NCBI GenBank assembly: GCA_964016885.1
Contig: OZ024748.1
Span: 29,229,848 to 29,293,847 of the forward strand
DNA from: Eledone cirrhosa
Lineage: Eukaryota; Mollusca; Cephalopoda; Octopoda; Eledonidae
Direction of reading: 5' to 3'
Length of the DNA stretch: 64,000 nt
The notes under the pieces: model-generated
Seen by the model: only the letters and a program-made list of their open reading frames with translations
Told to the model about the DNA's origin: nothing
The model's database searches: none
Translations under genes and position numbers: made by a program
Shown: positions 49,001 to 54,554 of the stretch, in pieces
How positions within the stretch are numbered: the stretch's first letter is position 1
Layout: every line of letters begins with the position of its first letter

Positions 49001-51694
49001 CAATAACCCAGTACATTACTGGTACTTTATTTTATCGACCCCCGTAAGGATGAAAGGCAAAGTTAACTTCGACGGGATTTGAACTCAGACTGTAAAGGGA
49101 CGTAACTATGCTAGAAAGCATGGCGTCCAACCCTCTACCAATACTGCCAATTCACCTCATGTTAAATAATTGTTTCTACTTTAGGCACAAGGCCAGCAAT
49201 TACCCAGTACATTACTGGTACTTTATTTTATCGACCCTGTAAGGATGAAAGACAAAGTTAACCTCAGCGGGATTTGAACTCAGACTGTAAAGGGACGTAA
49301 CTATGCTAGAAAACATGGCGTCCAACCCTCTACCGATACTGCCAATTCACCACCCTCATGTTAAATAATTGTTTCTACTTTAGGCACAAGGCCAGCAATA
49401 ACCCAGTGCATTACTGGTACTTTATCGACCCCTCATGTTAAATAATGATGATATATATATATATATTAGTTGTTACAAAGGTAATGGGGATACTCTGGAG
49501 AGGAGCAATTATAGGGGCATAAAGCTGATGGATCAGGTTATGAAAGAGTACTAGCACATCTGGTTAGAGAAAGAGTCAAATTAGATGAGATGCAGTTTGG
49601 TTTTGTGCCTAGGAAAAGTACAACAGATGCCCTCTTCTTAGTGAGACAACTACAAGAGAGGTTCTTAGAGAAGAACAAGCCACTATATTTAGCTTTTGTT
49701 GACCTAGAGTAGGCCTGATCTGTCTTCTGGTGGTCCTAAGAAAATTAGGTGTAGAGGAATGGCTTGTGAGGACAGAGCTGTCAATAAAGTGAGAGTAGAA
49801 ATGGAGTTTAGTGAGGAATTCCAGATACATGTAGGACTTCATCAGGATTTGGTCCTCAGCCCACTTTTATTCATTATAGTTCTCCAGGACATTAAGACTG
49901 GCTGCCCATGAGAACTTCTCTATGCTGACGATCTGGTACTTATAGCAGAATCAGTAGAGGAGCTAGAGAATAAATTCCTGCTGTGGAAACAGCAGTTGGA
50001 ATCAAGGGGACTGAGAGTGAACCTAGTAAAGACTAAAGTATTGATAAGTAGGAAAGAGGACAAAATTCTGATTTCATCAGGGAAATGACCATGCTCGATA
50101 TGTAGAAAAGGAGTTGGCATAAGCTCTATAGATTGTACACAATGCAGATCTTGGGTACACAAGAGGTGTAGTGGGATAGCAGGCAAACTAACAGGAAAGG
50201 AAAACTTCATATGTAGATGTTCAGGGAAAATTGGTAGTAGCAGTGTCAGTGATAGGCACATTTTTCAAATGCAGGTAGGATCTATAGAGGTGGTTGATAT
50301 CTAGGTGATCAAAATAGCAAAGGAGGAAGATACTCCGAGGCCATGGTATCTAGAATAAGGACAGGATGGAAGAAGTTTAGGGAGCTACTTCCTCTGTTGA
50401 CAACAAAGGGTTTCTCTCTGCGAACGAAAGGCTGGTTGTATGATGCCTGTCTGAGATGAGATGTACAATGCTGCATGGTAGTGAGACATGGGCAGCAACT
50501 GCGGAGGATATGCGAAGGCTGGAGAGAAATGAAGCAAGTATGCTCCAATAGATGTACAATGTCAATGTGCGTGAACAACCAAGCATGGACGAGTTGAGAG
50601 TGAAACTGTGTATAAGAGGAATAAACTGTTGTGTGCGGGAGAGAAGACTGCGTTGGTATAGCCATGTGATGTGCATGGATGATGGCCAGTGGGTGAAGAA
50701 GTGCCAAATAATCCCAGTGGAAGGAAGACTATGGTAAACATGGATGGAAATTGTGAGAACTGACCTCAGATGGCTGAAGCTCACGGAGGAGATGATGAAG
50801 GACCGTGACAAATGGAGAGATGCTGTGCTAATAGGACCCTTCCCACCCTTGCAAGCAGGGAAAAGCGAATGTAAAATGGGGGTGATGATGATGCGGATGA
50901 GGATATAGTTTATAATGATAATAGATATTTGTTTAGATTACCTGCTGGTTTCAAGCATAGAGTATGTTACCACCGTTTAAAATCCAATTTCCACATGAAA
51001 AAGGCAAGCAGCCTAAAGAAATGTTGTATAATATCGTTATAAATACTATATAACATTTTAATAGATATAGTGATCACTTACATCTTGTTGAATATTTTGC
51101 TACACTCACTCACATCTACATACACACATCTTCTATTCAGCTGTCTTTTATATGATTCTCTCACTCCTGTTTCTTCCCTCACCCTTATTTCTCTTCTTAT
51201 TGCCCTCTCTCTACTGTTTTCAACACTTTCCTCTTTAAATAATTATTGTTGTTCTGTACTGAAAAGTTGATATTTTTCATATTTGTGATTTATTTGAAAA
51301 TATGTTTTTTTTTGTGTTCCTGTTAGTTGGTGAACCTGACCAAAGACCTCCATGGAGTTCTGGCAGCATGGGAAGGAAAGTCGACAGCTGGTCTCACATG
51401 CATGGAGACATGGACAACAGTAGCATGAACCGATCAAATGACCAGTGGCATGGGAACAACATAAACCCAACAGGTCGTGATGCCAGTGGGGCATTTGTTG
51501 ACCATGGTAATAGAGCTGGTAATAGTGGAGGGATGGTGCAAAACATGGGACCTGATAACATGTATGGCAACTCTCAGTCACAGGGTGGGCTTACAATGGT
51601 TTCACACGGTGATGGTGGTGGTGGTGGTAATAACATGAGTGGACGTATACAAGAACCTCGCTTTGATGCTTATAATGTTATGGGATCAATGTGA
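15946..51694 (+). CDS. SAFB: SAFB-like gene, copy B (complete, 21 exons, 1,057 codons)
   Basis: Exons: 15946-16080, 20982-21042, 21682-21710, 22576-22630, 23242-23270, 24475-24678, 25115-25148, 28687-29269, 30893-30933, 31042-31136, 36821-36970, 37420-37495, 40996-41139, 41302-41705, 42596-42738, 44231-44326, 44676-44771, 45502-45645, 46255-46407, 47891-48024, 51327-51694. All joins keep one open frame. Domain order is that of SAFB/SLTM proteins: N-terminal SAP (DNA/matrix attachment), acidic and Ser/Thr-rich region, one RRM (WVSGLAS ... RYGFVTMS), Lys-rich linker, TSKP repeats, Arg/Glu coiled coil, Gly/Asn-rich tail. Family members act in the nucleus in chromatin attachment, transcription and splicing; this is inferred here. 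Vertebrate SAFBs are of similar size. Least certain is exon 15, whose acceptor lacks a pyrimidine tract. Confidence 0.88.
16439..16628 (-). mobile_element. tRNA-derived SINE (family 1)
   Basis: The - strand reads CAGTATCGGTAGAGGGTCGG, TGAGTTCAAATCGAG and CTGGCCTTGTACC, ending in an A-rich tail. It lies in intron 1 of copy B. Confidence 0.8.
16793..17686 (-). mobile_element. Mariner-like element, internally deleted, with long TIRs (copy 2)
   Basis: TA duplications flank the element (16791-16792, 17687-17688). The ends are inverted repeats of about 95-100 bp (CGAGGTGKGTCAGAAAA ... CTTCAAAGTMATCCCCCTGGAGT), much longer than the roughly 30 bp usual in mariners. The - strand encodes a transposase with the DNA-binding half and the first catalytic Asp ([13 protein letters not shown]). 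After the second part of the frame only an out-of-place C-terminal piece remains, so the second and third catalytic Asp are absent. Confidence 0.9.
16825..17445 (-). pseudogene. Mariner transposase, catalytic core deleted
   Basis: An open frame of 206 residues covers [20 protein letters not shown] (helix-turn-helix), the SGRPSTT linker, [20 protein letters not shown] and [20 protein letters not shown]. It is then fused to [20 protein letters not shown] and a short tail. A complete mariner would have about 340 residues with the HDN and SPDLxPxD blocks, which are missing. The fusion point is an internal deletion. It has higher GC than the surrounding intron. Confidence 0.85.
17700..17860 (+). 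mobile_element. Fragment of YLDD-type LINE, + strand
   Basis: About 160 bp (TTTCCTTCCCCTCTATTGCGG ...) match in opposite orientation the - strand LINE about 1.1 kb further on (18890-18960). It is a small inverted relic with no open frame. Confidence 0.55.
17861..18239 (+). other. Intron 1 stretch, nothing recognised
   Basis: This is AT-rich sequence with A/G runs between LINE fragments. No feature was recognised. Confidence 0.45.
18240..20000 (-). mobile_element. Non-LTR retrotransposon with YLDD box, broken
   Basis: The - strand carries reverse transcriptase motifs: [15 protein letters not shown] (motif A Asp), [20 protein letters not shown] (motif B), [13 protein letters not shown] (motif C). 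Then come [18 protein letters not shown] and a C-terminal domain ending in [17 protein letters not shown]. Frameshifts fall near 19100 and 18600. It is more GC-rich than the flanks and unlike the YADD-type LINEs in this window. The clade was not assigned. The C-terminal domain is related to the fragment at 56815-57500. Confidence 0.8.
18915..19760 (-). pseudogene. YLDD-type reverse transcriptase fragment
   Basis: A 281-residue open frame contains the palm motifs A, B and C with all three catalytic Asp (LDL, YLDD). It is cut by a frameshift at about 19100, and the thumb and C-terminal parts follow in another frame (18598-19122). Upstream in another frame are residues of the N-terminal part ([19 protein letters not shown]). 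It is a dead copy inside intron 1. Confidence 0.8.
20001..20981 (+). other. Intron 1, right part
   Basis: AT-rich intron. The segment around 20860-20930 is conserved in copy C at about 55990-56050. No other feature was recognised. Confidence 0.55.
20982..21042 (+). CDS. SAFB: Copy B exon 2
   Basis: This 61-nt exon after TTTATTACAG reads [20 protein letters not shown]; donor GTAAGT, phase 1. It continues the SAP domain's C-terminal side. It is missing from copy C. Confidence 0.85.
21190..21560. repeat. Degenerate SINE fragments in intron 2
   Basis: About 21200-21245 resembles the SINE/LINE 3' UTR (GGTGGCTGGTGATAAAGAGGC, CATCCAGCTGTAGAAG). About 21345-21430 resembles family 1 SINE in reverse. 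About 21520-21590 resembles the tRNA-Lys-like head of a third family (CTACACAGCCATGC). All are decayed. Confidence 0.45.
21682..21710 (+). CDS. SAFB: Copy B exon 3 (29 nt)
   Basis: This microexon lies between TTTTTCAG and GTGAGT and encodes [10 protein letters not shown] across the joins, phase 1 to 0. It is missing from copy C. Confidence 0.75.
22310..22460 (+). mobile_element. LINE fragment (short)
   Basis: AGAGAATACTTCGCTGATCTAC and the following AACATCTTCTGATGTACATG match the start of the LINE relic at 55060-55140 in copy C's intron. No open frame. Confidence 0.5.
22576..22630 (+). CDS. SAFB: Copy B exon 4
   Basis: The exon follows CATTTTTAG and encodes [18 protein letters not shown]; donor GTAAGT, phase 0 to 1. 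The copy C counterpart is 56101-56143, shorter by four codons. Confidence 0.85.
22712..22912. mobile_element. piggyBac-type MITE, 201 bp
   Basis: The element is flanked by TTAA on both sides (22708-22711, 22913-22916). Ends are CTCTTTAGCATTT and AAATGCTAAAGGG, the same terminal motif as the piggyBac element at 38357-40900 (CCCTTTAGCATTCA). It has no coding capacity. Copy C has the uninterrupted site with a single TTAA at 56225-56228. Confidence 0.9.
22925..23205 (+). repeat. About 63-bp tandem repeat, roughly four units
   Basis: Units contain GTGTGCAACACAGTATTAT, TCATGTAGTGGTGTGTG and TTGTATTTTAGACTTTG. A related array is in copy C (about 56225-56500). Confidence 0.7.
23242..23270 (+). CDS. 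SAFB: Copy B exon 5 (29 nt)
   Basis: The exon reads [10 protein letters not shown] across the join; acceptor AATTTCCAG, donor GTTGGT, phase 1 to 0. It matches copy C 56523-56554, where one codon is added. Confidence 0.75.
23345..23830 (+). repeat. About 35-bp minisatellite with two alternating unit types
   Basis: Units such as ATGATACCAACCCAACTATG plus ACTGGCTCTGGTTTT alternate with CCAGCTAAGACTGACTCTGG variants, giving a 70-bp higher-order period over about 13 units. It is also present, shorter, in copy C (about 56660-56815 and 57520-57572). Confidence 0.75.
24475..24678 (+). CDS. SAFB: Copy B exon 6, acidic region
   Basis: This 204-nt exon has acceptor AATTTTCAG and donor GTAAAT, phase 0 to 0. 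It encodes an Asp/Glu/Thr-rich, probably disordered segment starting [20 protein letters not shown] and containing [15 protein letters not shown]. It has no counterpart in copy C. Confidence 0.82.
25115..25148 (+). CDS. SAFB: Copy B exon 7 (34 nt)
   Basis: The exon reads [11 protein letters not shown] and ends one base into the next codon (ACAG|GTAGGA). It is identical in sequence to copy C 57913-57946. Confidence 0.82.
26225..26580. other. Unassigned GC-richer island
   Basis: This segment (CGTCCATCCCACGCCTTCCAGG ... TTTCTTGGGAGCTACTGG) stands out from the AT-rich intron. It has only short open stretches on the + strand and no recognised protein. It may be the end of an unrecognised transposon. 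Confidence 0.35.
26800..26970 (+). mobile_element. tRNA-derived SINE (family 1), 5'-truncated
   Basis: GGGTCGGACTCCATGCTTTCC, TGAGTTCAAATCCCG, CGATAAAATAAAGTACCAGT and CCGGCCTTGTGCC are present. The 3' end runs into GTAGAAACAATTATTAAC. Confidence 0.8.
26971..27156 (+). mobile_element. tRNA-derived SINE (family 1), full length
   Basis: It begins TGAGGCGATGGATTAGCAGT with box A ATCGGTAGAGG and box B TGAGTTCAAATTCCG. It ends TGCCAGAAGTAGAAACAATT, directly in tandem with the previous copy and sharing the same AGTAGAAACAATTATTAAC end. Confidence 0.82.
28687..29269 (+). CDS. SAFB: Copy B exon 8, Ser/Thr/Glu/Lys-rich region
   Basis: This 583-nt exon lies between TTTCTATAG and the donor AG|GTTGGT, phase 1 to 2. 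The encoded segment of about 194 residues is low-complexity: Ser/Pro-rich first ([13 protein letters not shown]), then acidic with [18 protein letters not shown], then Lys/Glu-rich ([18 protein letters not shown]). It corresponds to the poorly conserved middle of SAFB/SLTM before the RRM. Confidence 0.85.
29270..30892 (+). other. Copy B intron 8
   Basis: AT-rich intron of 1.6 kb with no recognised repeats, exons or RNA genes. Confidence 0.6.
30893..30933 (+). CDS. SAFB: Copy B exon 9
   Basis: The exon reads [14 protein letters not shown], the basic linker just before the RRM. Acceptor is TTGTTACAG, donor GTAAGT, phase 2 to 1. Confidence 0.8.
31042..31136 (+). CDS. SAFB: Copy B exon 10, RRM N-terminal half
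   Basis: The exon contains [20 protein letters not shown] and TKYGK. LWVSGL is the RNP2 strand of the SAFB-type RRM. Acceptor is TTTAATAG, donor GTATGT, phase 1 to 0. The RRM is interrupted here by a 5.7-kb intron. Confidence 0.9.
31182..33916 (+). repeat. 41-bp minisatellite, about 67 copies
   Basis: The unit begins GGTTGAACTGGTCATGTGTA and ends GTCTGCTGGCATT, 41 bp, tandemly repeated over about 2.73 kb with very little variation. Variants: GGTTAAACTG at scattered units up to about 32946; CTGATC near 31721, 31804 and 31968; single changes near 31440 and 32845. The last roughly 23 units look identical. The unit length is not a multiple of 3 and there are no spacers. Confidence 0.95.
34080..34140 (-). 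mobile_element. SINE/LINE 3'-end fragment
   Basis: TTTCTATGGCTGGATGACC and AAACCAACCACTTTACA resemble the GGATGCCCTTCCTAACACCAACC part of the shared SINE/LINE 3' end. Confidence 0.45.
34238..36092 (+). mobile_element. RTE-like LINE, heavily decayed (LINE-3)
   Basis: Reverse transcriptase remnants include [20 protein letters not shown] and [11 protein letters not shown] motif B segment occurs four times in tandem, followed by a PHD-like cluster ([24 protein letters not shown]) and the C-terminal domain ([10 protein letters not shown]). Many stops. The tail is AAAGCAGATGTTAAAATGATG. It lies in the RRM-splitting intron. Confidence 0.82.
34538..34756 (+). repeat. Four in-frame tandem copies of the RT motif B segment
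   Basis: A 54-bp unit (57 bp in the third copy) repeats at 34538, 34592, 34646 and 34703. Each encodes [15 protein letters not shown], the decayed form of [15 protein letters not shown]. The duplications keep the reading frame although the element is dead. Confidence 0.88.
36093..36360 (+). other. RRM intron, right part
   Basis: AT-rich with a short TG microsatellite; nothing else was recognised. Confidence 0.45.
36361..36600 (-). mobile_element. Degenerate SINE, tRNA-Lys-like head (family 3)
   Basis: CTCAGTTTCTGTCTGCCAAAT, AGAAGACACTTGCCCAAGATG and ACCATACAGTCATACC follow the layout of a cephalopod SINE whose - strand starts GTGGCTGTGTGGTAAG. It is decayed and contains a partial duplication of CATTCACATGG. 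Confidence 0.5.
36821..36970 (+). CDS. SAFB: Copy B exon 11, RRM C-terminal half
   Basis: The exon contains [20 protein letters not shown] then [20 protein letters not shown] and [18 protein letters not shown] is the RNP1 strand; NPGA and LHGRMIS-type residues are diagnostic of the SAFB/SLTM RRM. 150 nt, phase 0 to 0; acceptor CTCCATCAG, donor GTGAGT. Confidence 0.92.
37420..37495 (+). CDS. SAFB: Copy B exon 12
   Basis: The exon reads [20 protein letters not shown] and EVKKD, the Lys-rich segment after the RRM. Acceptor TTTTACAG, donor GTAAGA, phase 0 to 1. Confidence 0.85.
37846..38352. mobile_element. SINE/LINE-tail copies, host of the piggyBac insertion
   Basis: The first part (37846-38030) is a - strand tail copy (CATCATCATCATCACTGTTTAAC ... 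GGATGCCCTTCCTAACAC). The later part (about 38250-38352) is + strand and continues beyond the piggyBac at 40905-40960 (CTAACCCATGCAAGCATGG). The piggyBac therefore landed inside a SINE. Confidence 0.65.
38593..39222 (+). pseudogene. piggyBac transposase, N-terminal part
   Basis: A 209-residue frame has an acidic Ser/Asp/Glu N-terminus ([17 protein letters not shown]), usual for piggyBac, then the start of the DDE domain: [51 protein letters not shown]. It ends ESKYDH-stop through a one-base loss near 39213; the next frame starts [15 protein letters not shown], so the two parts were once continuous. Confidence 0.9.
39228..40118 (+). pseudogene. piggyBac transposase, catalytic and C-terminal part
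   Basis: A 296-residue frame carries the three catalytic Asp blocks: [27 protein letters not shown] and [20 protein letters not shown]. It stops at GRRKVC. The Cys-rich zinc-binding tail continues in other frames (DCALCKREK at about 40118-40145, then [13 protein letters not shown] at about 40170-40215), showing two more small indels. Catalytic residues are kept, but no single frame spans the protein. Confidence 0.9.
40905..40960 (+). mobile_element. SINE 3' end interrupted by piggyBac
   Basis: CTTATCTAACCCATGCAAGC then ATGGAAAATAGACATTAATTG is the + strand end of the shared SINE/LINE tail, severed from its left part by the piggyBac insertion. Confidence 0.6.
40996..41139 (+). CDS. SAFB: Copy B exon 13, Arg/Ser-rich
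   Basis: The exon encodes [20 protein letters not shown] and [22 protein letters not shown]-rich composition is like the post-RRM region of SAFB. Acceptor ATTTGCAG, donor GTCAGT, phase 1 to 1. Confidence 0.85.
41302..41705 (+). CDS. SAFB: Copy B exon 14, TSKP pentapeptide repeats
   Basis: This 404-nt exon has acceptor AATATTTCAG and donor GTAAGT. After [11 protein letters not shown] come about 13 TSKPx pentapeptides ([15 protein letters not shown], later STSKP and ATSKP), encoded by a 15-bp repeat. A Lys/Glu/Pro/Thr-rich stretch follows, ending [11 protein letters not shown], the ILSFDKIK block of SAFB proteins just before the coiled coil. The frame is open on the other strand too because of the repeat; that is a shadow. 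Confidence 0.88.
41335..41520 (+). repeat. 15-bp coding minisatellite (ACAAGTAAACCAGST)
   Basis: About 13 units keep the frame and vary mainly in the fifth residue (Gly, Asp, Ser, Ala). Runs of Ser-type and then Ala-type units suggest successive local expansions. Confidence 0.88.
41840..42215 (+). repeat. About 35-bp intronic minisatellite
   Basis: About 11 units contain ACTCCACCCTGAAACTATTG and TAGTTAGTATCACTA, some nearly identical, in intron 14 of copy B. Confidence 0.8.
42596..42738 (+). CDS. SAFB: Copy B exon 15, start of coiled coil
   Basis: The exon encodes [20 protein letters not shown] and a [20 protein letters not shown] helix; donor AG|GTTTGT, phase 0 to 2. The last 54 bases match the exon at the window's left edge. 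The acceptor (TTTGACTAAAG) has no pyrimidine tract and is preceded by an A-run, but an in-frame TGA just upstream rules out an earlier start in this frame. The 5' border is the weakest in the model. Confidence 0.7.
42739..44230 (+). other. Copy B intron 15
   Basis: The left 450 bp align with copy A intron 15. The rest is AT-rich with no recognised feature. Confidence 0.55.
44231..44326 (+). CDS. SAFB: Copy B exon 16, coiled-coil repeat unit 1
   Basis: The 96-nt exon encodes [20 protein letters not shown] then [12 protein letters not shown]; acceptor TTCTCAG, donor GTGAGT, phase 2 to 2. Charged helix, duplicate of the next exon. Confidence 0.88.
44676..44771 (+). CDS. SAFB: Copy B exon 17, coiled-coil repeat unit 2
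   Basis: The 96-nt exon encodes [20 protein letters not shown] then [11 protein letters not shown]; acceptor TTCTTCAG, donor GTGAGT. The last 11 residues and the following intron (TTTTTGACAT ... CTATTTGTTTTGTTTATTGG) repeat those of exon 16. Confidence 0.88.
45502..45645 (+). CDS. SAFB: Copy B exon 18
   Basis: 144-nt exon identical in protein to the copy A exon at 2616-2759 ([20 protein letters not shown]). Acceptor GTTTTTAG, donor GTAAGT. Confidence 0.88.
45773..46045 (+). mobile_element. SINE with LINE-type 3' end (family 2), 5'-truncated
   Basis: It begins in the body (TTGTTTCCTTGAGCAAGACAC), continues GTCGTGGAGGTGCCACGGC and GGTTGGTGTTAGGAAGGGC, and ends CTTGCAAGCAGGGAAAAGGC, GGACGTAAAATG and (ATG)n. 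The 3' part is the same as the 3' end of the RTE-like LINEs here (compare 13660-13728). Confidence 0.8.
46255..46407 (+). CDS. SAFB: Copy B exon 19, Arg/Asp-rich
   Basis: 153-nt exon after CCTCTCAG, donor GTAATT. Same as 3347-3499 in copy A apart from a few residues ([20 protein letters not shown]). Confidence 0.88.
46488..46690 (-). mobile_element. SINE/LINE 3'-end copy
   Basis: ATCACCGTTTAACTTCCATTT, CATGCTAGCATGGGTTAGACG and CTATGGCTGGATGACCTTCC read as the shared tail on the - strand. Confidence 0.65.
46691..47535 (+). mobile_element. RTE-like LINE, 3' fragment (LINE-4)
   Basis: Only the C-terminal domain region and 3' UTR remain, full of stops (compare GAATGGGATGGAAGAAGTTC with the other copies). 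The tail is near 47510-47535 (GGGACATTAAATGGTGATAA). Confidence 0.7.
47560..47800 (+). repeat. Minisatellite TATACACCAACCTCTATA, copy B
   Basis: Degenerate units of about 30 bp, the counterpart of 7085-7236 and 8020-8095 in copy A. Confidence 0.65.
47891..48024 (+). CDS. SAFB: Copy B exon 20
   Basis: 134-nt exon reading [20 protein letters not shown]; acceptor TATCTTTAG, donor GTAAGT, phase 2 to 1. Counterpart of 8176-8309. Confidence 0.87.
48025..48964 (+). other. Copy B intron 20, left part
   Basis: AT-rich sequence containing a GT microsatellite (48120-48140) and a segment with TTACGTTTCGGACACTAGTC (about 48220). No coding sequence was recognised. Confidence 0.5.
48965..49445 (-). mobile_element. 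Three tandem family 1 SINE copies
   Basis: Copies at about 48965-49155, 49156-49358 and 49359-49445 (truncated) each start TCATGTTAAATAATTGTTTC then TTTWGGCACAAGGCCAGCAA. The repeated unit includes flanking DNA, so one SINE insertion was tandemly duplicated. Confidence 0.8.
49467..50893 (+). mobile_element. RTE-like LINE, decayed (LINE-5)
   Basis: The relic runs from the reverse transcriptase ([40 protein letters not shown]) through a PHD-like cluster ([24 protein letters not shown]) to the C-terminal domain ([10 protein letters not shown]) and a (GATGATG) tail. It is broken by many small indels and stops. It lies in the last intron of copy B. Confidence 0.82.
51327..51694 (+). CDS. SAFB: Copy B terminal exon, Gly/Asn-rich tail
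   Basis: 368-nt exon after TTCCTGTTAG. It reads [20 protein letters not shown], then Gly/Asn/Met-rich, and ends [20 protein letters not shown] and [12 protein letters not shown]. It keeps the full C-terminus that copy A has lost. Confidence 0.9.
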
Positions 51695-52140
51695 AAATTA
51701 AACAGGGTGGATGGAATCTGAGGCATAGTTTATAAAACTCTACCCTACAGCTATATATCACCTACATCCTCCATTTCTGAATTAATGCTTGGTTCCAGAA
51801 TATCCAATCATTTTTCTGACCTTCCATATGTTAACACACACATACATATATAAACAAACACAGCCTTCTCTCTATCTCCACATTCTCCATTTCCCAATTA
51901 TACTGACTTAATATATTTCGTGTGTTGCTATAGTTTATTTCTATAACCTCATTCAACACACGCATATCACACAGTTGAATGTATTAATCAAAGAGAAGGA
52001 GGAGGAGAAATCAGATAGATTGTATTTATGAAAGAGGGGGAGAAGAGGAAAAAGAGCAACTATAGAATGTAATAATGAATTGGAAGAGACCAGAGAATGT
52101 AATATATGGAGAAATAAAATTTATTCATTGTAAAATACAC
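51695..52140 (+). other. Copy B 3' UTR
   Basis: Aligned with 10920-11420 of copy A to the shared AATAAA. Confidence 0.65.
52113..52118 (+). terminator. Poly(A) signal AATAAA, copy B
   Basis: In GGAGAAATAAAATTTATTC, about 420 bp after the stop codon. Confidence 0.55.
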
Positions 52141-53540
52141 AAATGGTGTTAATGTTGTCTGTTGTTCTTTCTTTTTTACCTTTTACCTTTGTTTTTCTCT
52201 CTTCTGTTCTCCATTACTTAGTTGCCAACTTCATTTCATGTTGCTTTTCATGATAAGACTGGGACTCCTATCTTTAAAACGCCCAAGAAATCTCCTACAA
52301 GATTCAACTTTGTAGGCAATTTCTGTACATAATCAGCCAAAGAAATAAAAATGAATGGTATCAAATTGATGTATATATGTAAATTCAGAATGATCTATTT
52401 AATACAAGAAAATGATTGTAAATTGATGTAATTTAATGTAAAATTAAATTGGTAGTTAATGTCTAATGCATGTCATTGTGTACAGCAATTGTTGAATTTC
52501 TGCGAAACTTAATAGAAACTGAATACAAAAGAAAGCCAGGTTTGCAAATGAATTTAGTGAATTTATAACGCTGAACAATGAAATCTGCATATGTTGAGTA
52601 GAAAGACAAATATGTTTCTTTTAATTCGAGGTCAGCATTGATTAAATAGATTTATGATCAAATTAATTCAAGCCATGACCATCTTTTTTTGCAGGTATGT
52701 AGAAATAGGGTGCGATTTGAGTGGTATTGAGCTGTTGTTTCTAGTGGTTCAGGCGACCATGTAGAAATTCTCTAGTTTAGACCAAGGGTGTTTTCATGAG
52801 CTGTGAGTATATATTGGAAAGAAATTCAGACATATTAAACTGATATGGATGATGTATGAAAGCATGCATACCAGATTTTTCTATTAGAAATGAAAGTAAT
52901 TTGGAGGGTTTTTACACCAAGTTAGAATGGAAGGTATAATTTAAATAACAAACTAGAAGAGAGAAAATGATGACTGTCAAATGAAGAAAAAAACATTCTG
53001 GGGAGTGAAGACCCTCATACACCACAACAAAAGATGTTAGAGATTCCCTCCAACAATTTTTGAGGAAACCTAACACACTTGCAGCATTGCTTTATATGGC
53101 TTTAAGTTGTACAAGAAGGAAGGAAAACTTAAAATTTCTTTTGAAGGAAACAAGCAATCATGGCTTGTTAGTTGTGGATACATTTTTCACAAAAAAATTT
53201 ATAATAAAAGAATTATTAAACTAAAAACTTGTTTTTGTACCCTTTTTATATATAAAATATTACAATTAACTGCCGTCATTTTTACAGCGCAGGGCCAGTT
53301 AGTAATATATAATGTTATTAAAATACTCCTAAGTATATAACTGTGACTACCAGAATGTAACTATTTCAGTTTTAGCACACACCCTCACATTGTATTTATA
53401 AAACTCAACAAATGGCACTGAGGTGGGATGTAAAATGCATGGATTTCACCAAATATTTGTGGGGAGGGGACCACTTTTTGTTACCATACTACTAGCGAAA
53501 TATAATGTCATTAAATATTGATAAGTAATCCCTTAGTATA
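52141..53540 (+). other. B-C intergenic spacer
   Basis: AT-rich. Parts match the A-B spacer (14880-15330) and intron 1 of copy B (about 20360-20460, AAATATTTGTGGGGAGGGGACC). No gene was recognised. Confidence 0.55.
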
Positions 53541-53544
53541 ATCC

Positions 53545-54190
53545 TTGATAGGGCTTGATTGCCTCAAGGTTTTCCTGTAGTTGTTCGAGGTTTGCCATCT
53601 TGGATAGAAAAGTGGGCTGGAAAGCTAGATCTGTAACAGGGTTTCTTAGGAAATACCATGCCAATAGGGGAGGGGAAGGACTCAGTGAACAGGTCTACTG
53701 TCGGCTGATATCATGTAGCTGTATGATTGAGAATTCAAAGCTGTTGGCAAGGAGGACCATATGACCAAGTTTCTCAATGACGGTCATCGTAGTATTAAAA
53801 ACCTTATCTGGAGGTTTCTTTCAAACAAGTATCATCAAGATACCAGACATTCAAATCCAGGTCACCAAAGGTAGGTAGGAGGACTCTCTATAATCCTGCC
53901 AAACAAAGTAGTAGATCTGTGGGACCCTCTCCTTTATTAAGCCGATAGAGTTGAATGCATTCTTAAAATTAAGTTTGAGGACAATGCCCAAATGGTAAGT
54001 TGGTGAAAGCTCTTGTGATGGCTCACAACCCAGCTGAATAGCAGAAAATGCTATTTTTGCTGTGAGACGCCGCAGTGTAGCCAATTGCAATGGGCATGAG
54101 TTTGTCATTCGACTTTGCGACGCCAAAAAATAAATGTAGGGGAGGAAACTCTCAGATGACAACGTTGTCAAACTGATAGGCACAAACAAT
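53545..54190 (-). mobile_element. YLDD-type LINE relic upstream of copy C
   Basis: On the - strand LKLNFKNAFNS, ERVPQIYYFVWQDYRESSYL and neighbouring residues match the LINE at 18240-20000 but with many gaps and stops. A short relic of the same LINE lies before copy B (about 15543-15620), so it predates the duplication. Confidence 0.65.
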
Positions 54191-54339
54191 TGTATTTGCA
54201 CATTTATAGTTATACAAATAAAATAAAATTATTAAGTTCCATAATATAAAATATTATGACACCCACACAATCAATGGACAATGTTATTTTTCTTAAATTT
54301 AAATGAAATACAAATAATTAAATAATGGAGTGGCGACTA

Positions 54340-54554
54340 TTATTGTAAGTTCATACTTGTGCCATCTAGTGGCAACAGTAGAGGAAGTAGGCTCTACGTT
54401 ATCATAAGTAAAAGGGGGTTAACTCATTTTGCGTGTAACTATTAAAAAGTGTATTAACTGTAAATACATTTTTAAAGCTTTCTCTTTATATGATGTTATC
54501 CACCGTAGTGAGCACTTAAATCTTTCAAAATTCATTTACATATATCTAAACTAT
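54340..54554 (+). promoter_or_regulatory. Upstream/5' leader segment of copy C
   Basis: Conserved with 15740-15945 before copy B, up to CTATATGATGGCC. Contains a CTCF-like site at 54359-54372. Promoter role is inferred. Confidence 0.5.
54359..54372 (-). promoter_or_regulatory. CTCF-consensus-like site, copy C
   Basis: The - strand reads CCACTAGATGGCAC, a full match to CCASYAGRKGGCRS, 183 bp before the start codon, in the same position and orientation as the copy B site at 15762-15775. Confidence 0.45.
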
